Under the pieces are notes generated by a model. The model was not told the DNA's origin, did no database searches, and saw only the letters and a program-made list of their open reading frames with translations. 64,000 nt of DNA, from the NCBI GenBank assembly GCA_013288685.1, contig JABDBM010000004.1, positions 42,502-106,501 on the forward strand, read 5' to 3'. Origin of the DNA: Bacteroidota bacterium (GTDB taxonomy: Bacteria; Bacteroidota; Bacteroidia; Sphingobacteriales; Sphingobacteriaceae). The position numbers were made by a program, and so were the translations under genes. Numbering within the stretch: the stretch's first letter is position 1; each line of letters starts with the position of its first letter. Positions 27,616 through 36,168 of this stretch are shown here, piece after piece.

Positions 27616-28782
27616 ATGACCAAAAAACAATTGTTTCTGGGCGTACTGATCTTTATTGTTTTATTGCCGCTTTGGATGTGGCTGGCCTGGTTTTTTACAC
27701 CCCAAAAAAAACTGGTAGTAGCCATTATAGATAAAACCGTGCTAACCCCGCAAGGGCAGGAACATAAATCGTTAAACTGGATATTAACTAATGAACGCTA
27801 TACAAAAACACATCACAAAGGATATAAAATAAACCACGACTATTTTGGATTTTTCCCCTTACCTGACGAAAAATTTAAAATAAAAGGATTAGAACGATTT
27901 TCGGTAGCGCAACTACAGCAATTGAGTGCAGATGCCGATATGGTTTATGTTACCGATACTTACGGCATTTACAAAAACGAATGGTACAGCGGCAAGGGCA
28001 GTACAGAACGTTCGGGCATAGTATATGGTGGAATGAGCGATAACGACGTAACCTTACTCGACGATATGAAAGCGAAACACAAGCTAATTGTGACTGAGTT
28101 TAACAGCATAGGATCGCCCACTACCCTAGAAGTGAGGGGTCGGTTTGAACGTTTGTTTGCTATGCATTGGAGCGGTTGGACAGCAAGATATTTCGATAGT
28201 TTTGATACCCTTAAAAATAAAGAATTACCCAAATGGCTTATCAGGAGTTACAAAAGGGAGCATGATAATAAATGGCCGTTTCATAAATCGGGGATAGCAT
28301 TTGTGAGCGATGATGACCGGGTTGCCGTATTGGAGGACAGCACCCATTTGACCGACCCCGTACCACATATATTAACCCTGGCTTACGGCCAGGAAAAATT
28401 AGGACTTCCTGAAAAAATGAAATATCCCTTTTGGTTTGATATTATTATTCCAGACAAGGTGGTTAACCAGGTGGTTTCCACCTTTGACATTAGCGCAAAC
28501 GCTAATGGCGTAGCCGAATTAAAAAAATATGGTATCCCCTTAACTTTCCCTGCCGTATTGATGCATCGTGGGGCGGACTATCAATTTTATTATTTTTCGG
28601 GAGATTTTTGTGATAATCCCATTACTACAATAACCTCCTATTTTAAAGGCATCCATTATTTTAAATGGCTATTTTACAACGAGGATGATCCTATTGAACG
28701 CAACAGCTTTTTCTGGAAATTCTATCAGCCATTAATGAAGAATATTCTGAATGATGACGTGAATAGGCTATCGAAAAAATAA
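27616..28782 (+). CDS. Membrane-anchored periplasmic protein of a polysaccharide locus, function unknown
   Basis: 388 aa. One N-terminal transmembrane helix (LFLGVLIFIVLLPLWMWLAWFF) then a periplasmic region. Residues 35-230 have the alternating strand/helix pattern of a Rossmann- or amidotransferase-like fold (VVAIIDKTVL, ADMVYVTDTYGIY, KHKLIVTEFNSIG), without a recognisable catalytic triad. Residues 60-75 (HKGYKINHDYFGFFP) look conserved in style. It follows the YaiO gene by 12 bp. In synthase-dependent systems this position often holds a periplasmic scaffold or a modifying enzyme. I do not recognise the family. Confidence 0.6.
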   Translation: MTKKQLFLGVLIFIVLLPLWMWLAWFFTPQKKLVVAIIDKTVLTPQGQEHKSLNWILTNERYTKTHHKGYKINHDYFGFFPLPDEKFKIKGLERFSVAQLQQLSADADMVYVTDTYGIYKNEWYSGKGSTERSGIVYGGMSDNDVTLLDDMKAKHKLIVTEFNSIGSPTTLEVRGRFERLFAMHWSGWTARYFDSFDTLKNKELPKWLIRSYKREHDNKWPFHKSGIAFVSDDDRVAVLEDSTHLTDPVPHILTLAYGQEKLGLPEKMKYPFWFDIIIPDKVVNQVVSTFDISANANGVAELKKYGIPLTFPAVLMHRGADYQFYYFSGDFCDNPITTITSYFKGIHYFKWLFYNEDDPIERNSFFWKFYQPLMKNILNDDVNRLSKK

Positions 28783-28896
28783 GCAGGAACTCCGTCGAAA
28801 TAACTTCCGCAAAATCTACAATATCATTAACCTGGTAGTTGAGCAGCTTTTTTTCGATGTTTAATTGCGGAACTTATTTTGAAAGTATTAGCTAAG

Positions 28897-30945
28897 TTAT
28901 TTTTTGGGCGCATAATGCCGGCTAATGCTATCCGGGATGATTTTTGCGCCGTTTATTACCAGGTTATTACGCTTTTTAAACGCCTCAAAAGCATTTTGTA
29001 ACTGATTAAGCTTATTGTCGTCCTGTACCGGTTCCTCGCCTAAGTCGGATGACAGTTTAAATAGACTTGTACCGTTTAAATGATACTCCCCCATAATAAA
29101 ATCAATCATGTCGGTTTTAGTTTGCATCAGTGGGTATTGATGCAGGTTTTGAAAGTTAACGCTGGTATCTAAGCCCTGCCCCATCCAGCTTACCAATGAC
29201 GGCCCTTTAATTTTAAAATTAGTTTTCAAATAAGCCACCAAGCTTGGGCTGATGTCAAAATGAGTGGATATGGAAGACAGCTGAGCAGTTCGCTTTAGCA
29301 TTGGCGAGTAAATAATCAGCGGTACATGATAGCGATCTATCTTATCACTCATGGGTATTTCGGGCATACGGTGGTCGCCGGTAATTAAAAACATGGTGTT
29401 GGCGTAATCGCTTCTTTTACGGTAAGCCGCAAAAAAATCTCGCATGGCATCATCCAAATACAAAATACTGGCGTATTGATTTTGGTAACTGCGGTACTTG
29501 CTTTTCTTTGCGCCATCAAACCCTAATTTTACCATTCGCTGCTCAAACCGTTGCAGGTAGGCGGTTTCTTCATTTATTATAAAGGGATCGTGAGTGGCAA
29601 CGGTTAATATCACACTTAACTGCGGCGCAGATGGCTGGTTACCGGTACTTCTGGTTGTTAAATAATGACGGAATAATTCTTTATCATTATACCCCCAGGT
29701 AAACCCATTAGTTGCAGGTAATTTAGTATAACCTGCCGGGAACGATTTTTCATCATTCAGTTCATCAACCTGGTTTTTCCGCAAAAACACATCCATATTA
29801 TCAAAGTGCGAATCGCCCCCATAATAAAACGAAGTATGATAACCGTTATACTTTAATAAACTCATCAACGACAAATGTGCAGGCATCTGTTCGCCGAGTT
29901 CCAGGAACCCATTTTTAGCAAAAGGTAATGAGCCCAACAATGATGGCAGCACGGCAAAGGTGCGACCGCCTTCGCTTAAAAAATTGCGCCAGTATAAACT
30001 CTGGTTAGATAATGAATCGATAAAGGGCGTGAAATTACCCAGGTACGCGCCTTCATTGGTGAAAGCCCGACCCAGGCCTTCAACCAACACAATTACGATA
30101 TTGGGCGGTGTGGCTGTTGCTTTAAAAAATGGTGATAATACATCCTTGCTGCTATCGGTATGCAAAAATGGGAAGTTACCGGCATCAACGTAATTATAAG
30201 CCGCGATGCTTTGCTGTCCGCCGTAATCGCCAATATAGCTATCGGCATAAATGTCTACCTCATCTTCGTCCGGGAAAAAGTGATTTAGTGTAGAACTATA
30301 AAAGAAATCAGATTTATTGACCACTAAGCTGTTGGCAAAATCCGAATGAAGATTACCATGCGTAATCATTTTTGATGTACTGGTAACATACAGCAATAAC
30401 GACAGCGCCGGCAAAACCACAGCAGCGCCGAAACCTAACTTAATTTTGCCTGGAAGCCATTTAAGTACTGTAATAATACAGGCGATGCATACTACAAACC
30501 CTAAAACCATTATCACGCTTACCCCGCCCGATGCCCCTATGGTTTGTTTAATATCCGCTATTGAATATCCATACAGGTCGGCGCCTAATGGTAACAGGGC
30601 CTTGCTAAAATATAGGATAAGACTTATATGTATAACCACCAGCACCGCAATAAATACTTTGTAAAGTATTTTTGCCAGCAACGGGCGAAACAAGAATACC
30701 GGGATGTAAACCAGGTATATGATAAATAAATAATTAAGTAAAAAGAGTGTATCTGCCAGAAACGACCAAAATATGATTCCAGCTATATTGGGGGGAAACT
30801 CATGAATTTTTCCGTTATAAACTATCTCGAAAATGCTTAATACAAACAGCATTAAAAGCCATAACAGCGATAAAACCGAAAAGGAAATGGTTGCTGCTTT
30901 TATTTTGCCAACTATGGGCTGCGTTTTCAGATCCTCAAGCTTCAT
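28897..30945 (-). CDS. LTA-synthase-like sulfatase-fold phosphotransferase
   Basis: 682 aa. About five N-terminal transmembrane helices (residues 15-215) precede an extracytoplasmic alkaline-phosphatase-fold domain from about 265. Motifs are PNIVIVLVEGLGRAF (metal Glu), GGRTFAVLPSLLGSLP (candidate nucleophile Thr), FYYGGDSHFDN and ITGDHRMPE (metal Asp-His). The family includes lipoteichoic acid synthases and phosphoglycerol or phosphoethanolamine transferases. A Gram-negative Bacteroidete does not make lipoteichoic acid, so transfer of a phosphoglycerol-like group onto an envelope glycan or exopolysaccharide is more likely. Last gene of the four-gene operon, 6 bp after the GT2 gene. Confidence 0.85.
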   Translation of the reverse strand: MKLEDLKTQPIVGKIKAATISFSVLSLLWLLMLFVLSIFEIVYNGKIHEFPPNIAGIIFWSFLADTLFLLNYLFIIYLVYIPVFLFRPLLAKILYKVFIAVLVVIHISLILYFSKALLPLGADLYGYSIADIKQTIGASGGVSVIMVLGFVVCIACIITVLKWLPGKIKLGFGAAVVLPALSLLLYVTSTSKMITHGNLHSDFANSLVVNKSDFFYSSTLNHFFPDEDEVDIYADSYIGDYGGQQSIAAYNYVDAGNFPFLHTDSSKDVLSPFFKATATPPNIVIVLVEGLGRAFTNEGAYLGNFTPFIDSLSNQSLYWRNFLSEGGRTFAVLPSLLGSLPFAKNGFLELGEQMPAHLSLMSLLKYNGYHTSFYYGGDSHFDNMDVFLRKNQVDELNDEKSFPAGYTKLPATNGFTWGYNDKELFRHYLTTRSTGNQPSAPQLSVILTVATHDPFIINEETAYLQRFEQRMVKLGFDGAKKSKYRSYQNQYASILYLDDAMRDFFAAYRKRSDYANTMFLITGDHRMPEIPMSDKIDRYHVPLIIYSPMLKRTAQLSSISTHFDISPSLVAYLKTNFKIKGPSLVSWMGQGLDTSVNFQNLHQYPLMQTKTDMIDFIMGEYHLNGTSLFKLSSDLGEEPVQDDNKLNQLQNAFEAFKKRNNLVINGAKIIPDSISRHYAPKK

Positions 30946-30951
30946 AGTGAA

Positions 30952-32379
30952 TTATTTTTTTTTCGGTGATGACAAGCCCTGGCGGGTCATTTCGCCCCAT
31001 GCGTTCTTTTTCCGTAATAAATCAATATTGCCTTTTATAGCCGACCATACCACAAAAGGGTGAAAAATAAAAGGCTCTAAAAATGCAGTTAACATTAAGT
31101 TAGCAATATCTTTTTGCTGCTTGTATTGATGGTAAGTTAATACCTCCATTAAGACGGCAAAAATTGAATACAAAAACCCAAAGCAAAATACAAAAGCTAA
31201 CAGGATAAAAAAGAAACTCCAGTTTATTAATCCAAATATCCCGAAAATGATGAATACCGACATGCCAACAAATTCAACAATGGGGGCTAAAAATTCAAAA
31301 AAGAACCAATAGGGATAACTGATCATACCCAGCAAGCCATAGCTTGGGTTAAAGAACATAATTTTATGAAAACGCAATGTTTCAATGGTTCCGCGCGTCC
31401 ATCGGTTGCGCTGCCGGCCCAGTATTTTAAATGAAGCGGGAGCCTCCGTCCAGCATAGCGGATCGGGAATAAAAGCCACCTTATAGGGTTGTTTTAATTC
31501 TTCCATATAACGGCGCATCCTCACCACCAGCTCCATATCTTCACCTACAGTTTTATGGTTATAGCCGCCGCATTTTATTACAATTTCCTTATCAAAGGCC
31601 CCAAACGCACCCGATATAAGCAGCAAACCGTTTAGTCGGCTCCAGGCCATACGTCCCAGTAAAAAGGCACGTATGTATTCAAGTGTTTGTACACGCGGTA
31701 AAAACTGTTCGGGTAAGTGTACCTTTATCAGCCTTCCGTTTTCAATTTCGCAGCCGTTGGCAATGCGTATTACGCCGCCGGTTGCAATTACCCTATGATT
31801 TGGGTATTCCAAAAACGGTTTGGCCAATTTCAATAACGCGTCCTGCTCTAAAACACAATCCACATCAATGCATACAATATAATCGTTTTTGGCAATGTTA
31901 ACACCCACATTCAGGGCATCTGCTTTACCCCCGTTTTCTTTATCAACTACAATTAGTTTTCGGTACACGTGGTTACGGCTTTTATAAACGCCACGCACTT
32001 TTTTTGTGTGAATTTGCTGATTTACAAAAAAGTCGATTTTGTACAGGTCATAAGCGGCAATTAATTTTTCTAATGAATCGTCCTTACTGCCATCGTTCAG
32101 GATAATTACCTCCATATTATTATAATAAATGGAAAGCAGCGACCTTACGTTCTCAATTATATTTGCGCCTTCGTTATAGGCCGGCGCCAAAATACTCATG
32201 CTGGGCGTTTGTGTTGAACCAGCTAATATCCGGTAATCAGTAAAACTATTTTTATGCAGGTAATTATTTACGGCGCCACTGGAGTATATCCCAATAAAAA
32301 TATAGCACGACATTAACGTAACAGAATAAGCCAGTATAGCATAAGTAAAAAAATCAAATACAAAGGTTTGCCAACTCAT
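30952..32379 (-). CDS. Processive GT2 glycosyltransferase (PgaC/hyaluronan-synthase-like)
   Basis: 475 aa. An N-terminal transmembrane helix (FFTYAILAYSVTLMSCYIFIG), then a GT-A domain with ILNDGSKDDSL, VCIDVDCVLEQDALL (DxD), TVGEDMELVVRMRRYMEE (catalytic Asp after ED) and QRNRW, the QxxRW signature of processive synthases. Three or so C-terminal helices follow (FEFLAPIVEFVGMSVFIIFGIFG...). This layout makes and extrudes a linear polysaccharide across the inner membrane. It overlaps the HEAT gene by 4 bp. Neighbours supply an outer-membrane channel, a periplasmic protein and a head-group transferase. The sugar polymerised cannot be read from sequence. Confidence 0.9.
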   Translation of the reverse strand: MSWQTFVFDFFTYAILAYSVTLMSCYIFIGIYSSGAVNNYLHKNSFTDYRILAGSTQTPSMSILAPAYNEGANIIENVRSLLSIYYNNMEVIILNDGSKDDSLEKLIAAYDLYKIDFFVNQQIHTKKVRGVYKSRNHVYRKLIVVDKENGGKADALNVGVNIAKNDYIVCIDVDCVLEQDALLKLAKPFLEYPNHRVIATGGVIRIANGCEIENGRLIKVHLPEQFLPRVQTLEYIRAFLLGRMAWSRLNGLLLISGAFGAFDKEIVIKCGGYNHKTVGEDMELVVRMRRYMEELKQPYKVAFIPDPLCWTEAPASFKILGRQRNRWTRGTIETLRFHKIMFFNPSYGLLGMISYPYWFFFEFLAPIVEFVGMSVFIIFGIFGLINWSFFFILLAFVFCFGFLYSIFAVLMEVLTYHQYKQQKDIANLMLTAFLEPFIFHPFVVWSAIKGNIDLLRKKNAWGEMTRQGLSSPKKK

Positions 32380-33437
32380 ATAGCCAATTCGTTTTTAACC
32401 TGCGCAATTATTTCAATAAACGGATATTGCAACGCTTGTTTGTGGTTCATTAAACTTTCAAGTCCTTTGGCGCTAATATTTGCAAGTGCGCGGGCGGCAA
32501 ATAGTTTTATTTCTACATTTTCATGATCAAGCTGCTGTAGTAAAAAAGGAATATCATCATCAGTAGCAATATTTTGTAATACCTTAATAATGGCCAACTG
32601 ATGTTTGGGATGGGCGCTTAAAAACTGGCCAATTAACAGGCGGGAAGTTTCGGCAGTGTATATTTCGCCCAGGCTTATTATCGCCTGTAACTTCACTTGC
32701 TTATCGGCATCTGCCAGGCATCCCACCACACTATCGTGCAGCTCAAAACGATGATAGCCCCTAACTAACTTTAAGGCAAAAACAACCACCGTTTTATTCG
32801 GGGATTTAAGCCATTTCTCAATCCCCTTAAAATTATCGGGCGAGATACGTAACAGTTCCTGTAATAATTTAATTTGCTGCCATTCCGTAATAGGGTACGA
32901 TACCACATCTAAAAAGCGCAGGCCTTCAAAGCCATAAAAATTAACAATAGCAATCTGCGCCTCCATGCGCACCAGCTCGTTGGCGTTATTGGTAAACCTG
33001 TAAATTTTGGTTAAATATTCTTTAAGGCCCATAACAGATAATTCTTGTATGGCTTGTGCTTTTAAGTACCAACGGCGATTTTTAAGGCCGGCGAGGGCAT
33101 ATTGATTAAGGTTAAGCTGCAGGTACAGTTGTTTAATATTTTCGGCGGCACTGCCGCTTACATTCTTTTTGGCTTTTAACAGTTCGTTTGTTAAAAATTT
33201 CCGGAAGGGAGTTTGTTTTAATGATTGCTGCACCCGGAGAGTAACCGGTATATCATCCTCTATCTCTTCAAAAAATATAGCTTTCCTTATTAACAAATTA
33301 GCCATAACCGTCCATTTTTGTTGCTTTTTAGTACTCTTATTTCTTAAATACATATAAATAAGTATAAAAGCAATGAGCGATAAAGCAACTAAAATGAAAA
33401 AAAAGATAGCCAGAATAAAATAGTAAGGCCTAATCAT
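32376..33437 (-). CDS. Membrane-anchored HEAT-repeat protein
   Basis: 353 aa. A single N-terminal transmembrane helix (FILAIFFFILVALSLIAFILIYMYL) and a cytoplasmic array of HEAT-like helical pairs from about 100 to 345 (VRMEAQIAIVNFYGFEGLRFL; DKQVKLQAIISLGEIYTAETSRLL; NVEIKLFAARALANISAKGLE). It sits between the response regulator (18 bp gap) and the GT2 synthase (ATGA overlap), so it probably scaffolds or gates the synthase in response to the regulator. There is no enzyme motif. This gene order (REC, HEAT, GT2) is the most unusual part of the locus. Confidence 0.8.
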   Translation of the reverse strand: MIRPYYFILAIFFFILVALSLIAFILIYMYLRNKSTKKQQKWTVMANLLIRKAIFFEEIEDDIPVTLRVQQSLKQTPFRKFLTNELLKAKKNVSGSAAENIKQLYLQLNLNQYALAGLKNRRWYLKAQAIQELSVMGLKEYLTKIYRFTNNANELVRMEAQIAIVNFYGFEGLRFLDVVSYPITEWQQIKLLQELLRISPDNFKGIEKWLKSPNKTVVVFALKLVRGYHRFELHDSVVGCLADADKQVKLQAIISLGEIYTAETSRLLIGQFLSAHPKHQLAIIKVLQNIATDDDIPFLLQQLDHENVEIKLFAARALANISAKGLESLMNHKQALQYPFIEIIAQVKNELAI

Positions 33438-33455
33438 AATAGCTTACAAAGCGTT

Positions 33456-33830
33456 TTAAGCATGCACGGCGTGGGCAAAACCGAAACGTCTGACCCGTAC
33501 AGTGAGTTCATTTGGACTAAACGGCTTCGTAATATAATCATCGGCGCCTAATTGAAAAGCTTCCAGCACCACATCTTCCTGGTACATTCCCGAAAGTATA
33601 ATTATCGGAATCCGGTTCACATAATTTTGTCGTACAGCGCTTATAATTTCTAATCCCGATGAGTAGGGCATCATAATATCGGTAATCACCAGGTCGGGGC
33701 TGTGTATCGCTATTTGTTCTAAAGCCTCTTTACCATCGTGTGTCACAATCACTTCATGTCCGTCTCTTTTCAAACGAAATTCTAAAGTTTTAAGCATTAA
33801 ATCATCATCTTCCGCTACTAAAATCCTCAT
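33456..33830 (-). CDS. Stand-alone response regulator (REC only)
   Basis: 124 aa, a single receiver domain. Acidic pocket EDD at residues 7-9, phosphoacceptor Asp in VITDIMMP (about residue 53), switch Ser/Thr in IIILSG and Lys in ITKPFSPNEL are all present, so it should be phosphorylatable. There is no output domain, so it must act by protein contact, presumably on the HEAT protein or synthase encoded immediately downstream. The divergent gene encodes a kinase-like protein with a broken core, so the true phosphodonor is not evident in the window. Confidence 0.88.
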   Translation of the reverse strand: MRILVAEDDDLMLKTLEFRLKRDGHEVIVTHDGKEALEQIAIHSPDLVITDIMMPYSSGLEIISAVRQNYVNRIPIIILSGMYQEDVVLEAFQLGADDYITKPFSPNELTVRVRRFGFAHAVHA

Positions 33831-33878
33831 AACTCTTTATACTAAATAACACAACAAAAAGTTGTTAAGTAAAACGTA

Positions 33879-33886
33879 TATTTTTG
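33879..33886 (+). promoter_or_regulatory. -7 promoter element for the GAF/kinase-like gene
   Basis: TATTTTTG is a perfect TAnnTTTG match, about 120 bp before the ATG at 34009. It places transcription start downstream of the TTG used by the ORF track at 33862, which argues against that start. No well-spaced TTG lies at -33. Confidence 0.4.
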
Positions 33887-34008
33887 CGCAATGTGGTAAT
33901 ATCCCGCTAATTATAAAGCTACTATTAAATCTATTAAAATGCTATATTTACTTCAAAAAAGTTTATTTGCGGCATCATTGCTGCCTGCAATTGTCATTGA
34001 TTAAATAC

Positions 34009-35211
34009 ATGTTAAACAACAAGCCACCGGTACCAAAACATGAGTCGGATAGAATTTTAGAACTATCTAAACTCGATTTGGATTATTCAACACTCGAAGA
34101 TAATTTCAAGTACCTCACCAGGTTAGCCGCAAAAATAACCGGAAAGCCCATTGCTTTAATTAATCTGATTGATTCCTTTACCCAATGGACCATTTCAAAT
34201 CATGGGTTTCCTTTAAAATCAATGCCCCGCGAGGATTCTGTTTGTCAATATACAATTGCCGGTGATCACAACTATTTCGAGGTTAAGAACTTGTTACAGG
34301 ATGAACGATTTAAGGATAAGCCCTATGTTAGCCCGCCCGATGGCTTGCGGTATTATATGGGGGTTCCATTAAAAAGTGAAGACGGCAACTCTATTGGCGC
34401 CTTATGTGTTGTTGACATGCAGGTAAGTGAACTTAGCGCTGAACAAATAGATTTTTTAGAAATTATTGCTGATGAAATAGTTAACAGGCTGTACGAATTA
34501 AAACGTACGCACCAATTATTTAACAAGTTTACCGCAGCGCAGGAAGAGCATAAAACATTGGCGCGCAATATACGCGAGCCCTTAGCCGGTATAATTGGCA
34601 TTTTACAGGTAATAATAGAAGATGCCGGCAATACCAAAATTGACGGCGAGGTTTTACAATATATTAAACTGATAGAGAAAAGCAGTAATTCGATATTAAA
34701 CCTTACGGACGCTGTATTAGATACCGACGAAGAAAGGCACCTGAATAAAGACCAAGGCGATTTAATATGGCTAAAAACTACCATCGAAACGCTTTACATG
34801 CCCCTGTGCCTGCAAAAAAACATCGGCTTTAAAATAAACGTTTCAACCCGGACGGAACGAATACCTTTTTCAAAAAACAAGCTCGTGCAGATAACCGGTA
34901 ATTTAATAACCTACGCTATCCGGAGTATTCCTGATTTTGAAAACATAACGCTTGACTTAATTTTAAAAGTTGAAGCGAGCCAAAATGTTCTTTGTATAAA
35001 TTTATCGTTTTTGGATAGCGGAACGGACATCATCAATAAAGTATTTGATAAAACCGGGCTTTCCGCTTCCGAACAAAAAAACACCGGCGTTCAGGCTTTG
35101 GTACTTGTTCAAAAAATGATTGAGAGCTTAAATGGCCAAATAGAAACCAGTATTATGCCGGGAACAAAAAGAGTATTTAACATCATAATTCCACAAAATC
35201 AGCCGAAATAA
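34009..35211 (+). CDS. GAF-domain histidine-kinase-like protein with degenerate catalytic core (pseudokinase)
   Basis: The track starts at TTG 33862. I prefer ATG 34009 (MLNNKPPVPK), giving 400 aa. A GAF domain spans about 20-160 (TGKPIALINLIDSF, then YYMGVPLKSEDGNSIGALCVVD). The kinase region follows family spacing but has lost key residues. Where the H-box His is expected the sequence reads LARNIREPLAG (Arg). The N-box reads GNLITYAIRSI (the Mg-binding Asn is Tyr). The G1 box reads DSGTDI and the G2 box NTGVQALVL. Autophosphorylation and ATP binding are therefore unlikely. Divergent from the REC gene, it may sense a small molecule and bind the regulator without phosphorylating it. Confidence 0.75.
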   Translation: MLNNKPPVPKHESDRILELSKLDLDYSTLEDNFKYLTRLAAKITGKPIALINLIDSFTQWTISNHGFPLKSMPREDSVCQYTIAGDHNYFEVKNLLQDERFKDKPYVSPPDGLRYYMGVPLKSEDGNSIGALCVVDMQVSELSAEQIDFLEIIADEIVNRLYELKRTHQLFNKFTAAQEEHKTLARNIREPLAGIIGILQVIIEDAGNTKIDGEVLQYIKLIEKSSNSILNLTDAVLDTDEERHLNKDQGDLIWLKTTIETLYMPLCLQKNIGFKINVSTRTERIPFSKNKLVQITGNLITYAIRSIPDFENITLDLILKVEASQNVLCINLSFLDSGTDIINKVFDKTGLSASEQKNTGVQALVLVQKMIESLNGQIETSIMPGTKRVFNIIIPQNQPK

Positions 35212-35285
35212 AAATACTTTTAATTACCGGGCCCATCATGTTACCGGAATTTTACTAACTTCCACTATTAAACAAACCAGGCATT

Positions 35286-36050
35286 ATGAACCGTTTTAAA
35301 CTTATTCTCGTTTTTTTTGTGGTACAATTTTCATTTGCTTTCAGTACGATGGCGCAAAAGCAATTCAAAGTTCTATTGGTAACAACTACCAGGGGTTGGC
35401 ATCACGAGTCGTTGCATGCAGGTGTACTGGCCATTCAGCAATTAGGTGTCCACAATTTTTTTGATGTAGTTTTATGGGAAGATCCCAACGGATTCACCGA
35501 TAAATACCTGGAACAATTTCAGGCGGTGATATTTTTAAATACCACCGGCGATATTTTTGACGAAACCCAGCAAAAAGTAATGGAGCGCTTTATTGAATCA
35601 GGAAAAGGATTTGTGGGCATTCATAGTGCGTCGGATACGGAATATGGATGGGAATGGTACACCAAGCTTGTTGGGCGAATGTTTCATATTCATCCAGCGG
35701 TACAAACAGCCAAAATGAAGGTGCTCGACCCCTCGTTTCCCGGGCTGCAGGGTTTTGCTAACGACAAGCTATGGACGGAGGAGTGGTATGAATTCGGCCC
35801 CGAAAAAATTTCAGGCTTAAATTATATTTTAGGGGTGGATGAGTCTACCTACAATCCGAAGGCCGATTGGGGAGCAAGGGGAAAAGGAGAAGGAATGGGG
35901 AAATTACATCCGCTGGCCTGGTATCACAACTATGATGGCGGCCGCGCATTTTATACAGCGCTGGGGCACTTACCAACAAACTTTAGCGAACCTGCTTTTT
36001 TGGACCATTTATATGCCGGCATATTATGGGCTGCTACCGGTAAAAAATAA
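35286..36050 (+). CDS. ThuA domain-containing secreted protein
   Basis: 254 aa. Signal peptide (LILVFFVVQFSFAFSTMA), then a class-I-amidotransferase-like ThuA fold: FKVLLVTTTRGWHHESLHAGV, AVIFLNTTGDIFD, GKGFVGIHSASDTEYGWEWYTKLVGRMF, and a C-terminal AWYHNYDGGRAFYTALGH. ThuA proteins occur in trehalose and keto-sugar pathways with Gfo/Idh/MocA enzymes, so it may serve the same pathway as the 1-10 kb locus although it lies 25 kb away. The catalytic Cys of amidotransferases is absent, as usual for the family. It stands between the pseudokinase and a barrel receptor. Confidence 0.85.
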   Translation: MNRFKLILVFFVVQFSFAFSTMAQKQFKVLLVTTTRGWHHESLHAGVLAIQQLGVHNFFDVVLWEDPNGFTDKYLEQFQAVIFLNTTGDIFDETQQKVMERFIESGKGFVGIHSASDTEYGWEWYTKLVGRMFHIHPAVQTAKMKVLDPSFPGLQGFANDKLWTEEWYEFGPEKISGLNYILGVDESTYNPKADWGARGKGEGMGKLHPLAWYHNYDGGRAFYTALGHLPTNFSEPAFLDHLYAGILWAATGKK

Positions 36051-36168
36051 GTAATTGCTACTTTGGTGAAAATTGACGGGGCGGCCAGGGCTATCCCGTT
36101 TTTTTATGCTCTTTTATGCAACAAATTTACCTGCCCTGTTACTTCCATGTAAGCTAACTAAAGCAAAC

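Noticed and set aside
33862-34008. Track start (TTG) of the GAF kinase-like gene
   Set aside because: A perfect -7 element at 33879-33886 lies downstream of that TTG, and the extra 49 residues are Lys/Cys/Leu-rich and unlike a GAF N-terminus. ATG 34009 is better.
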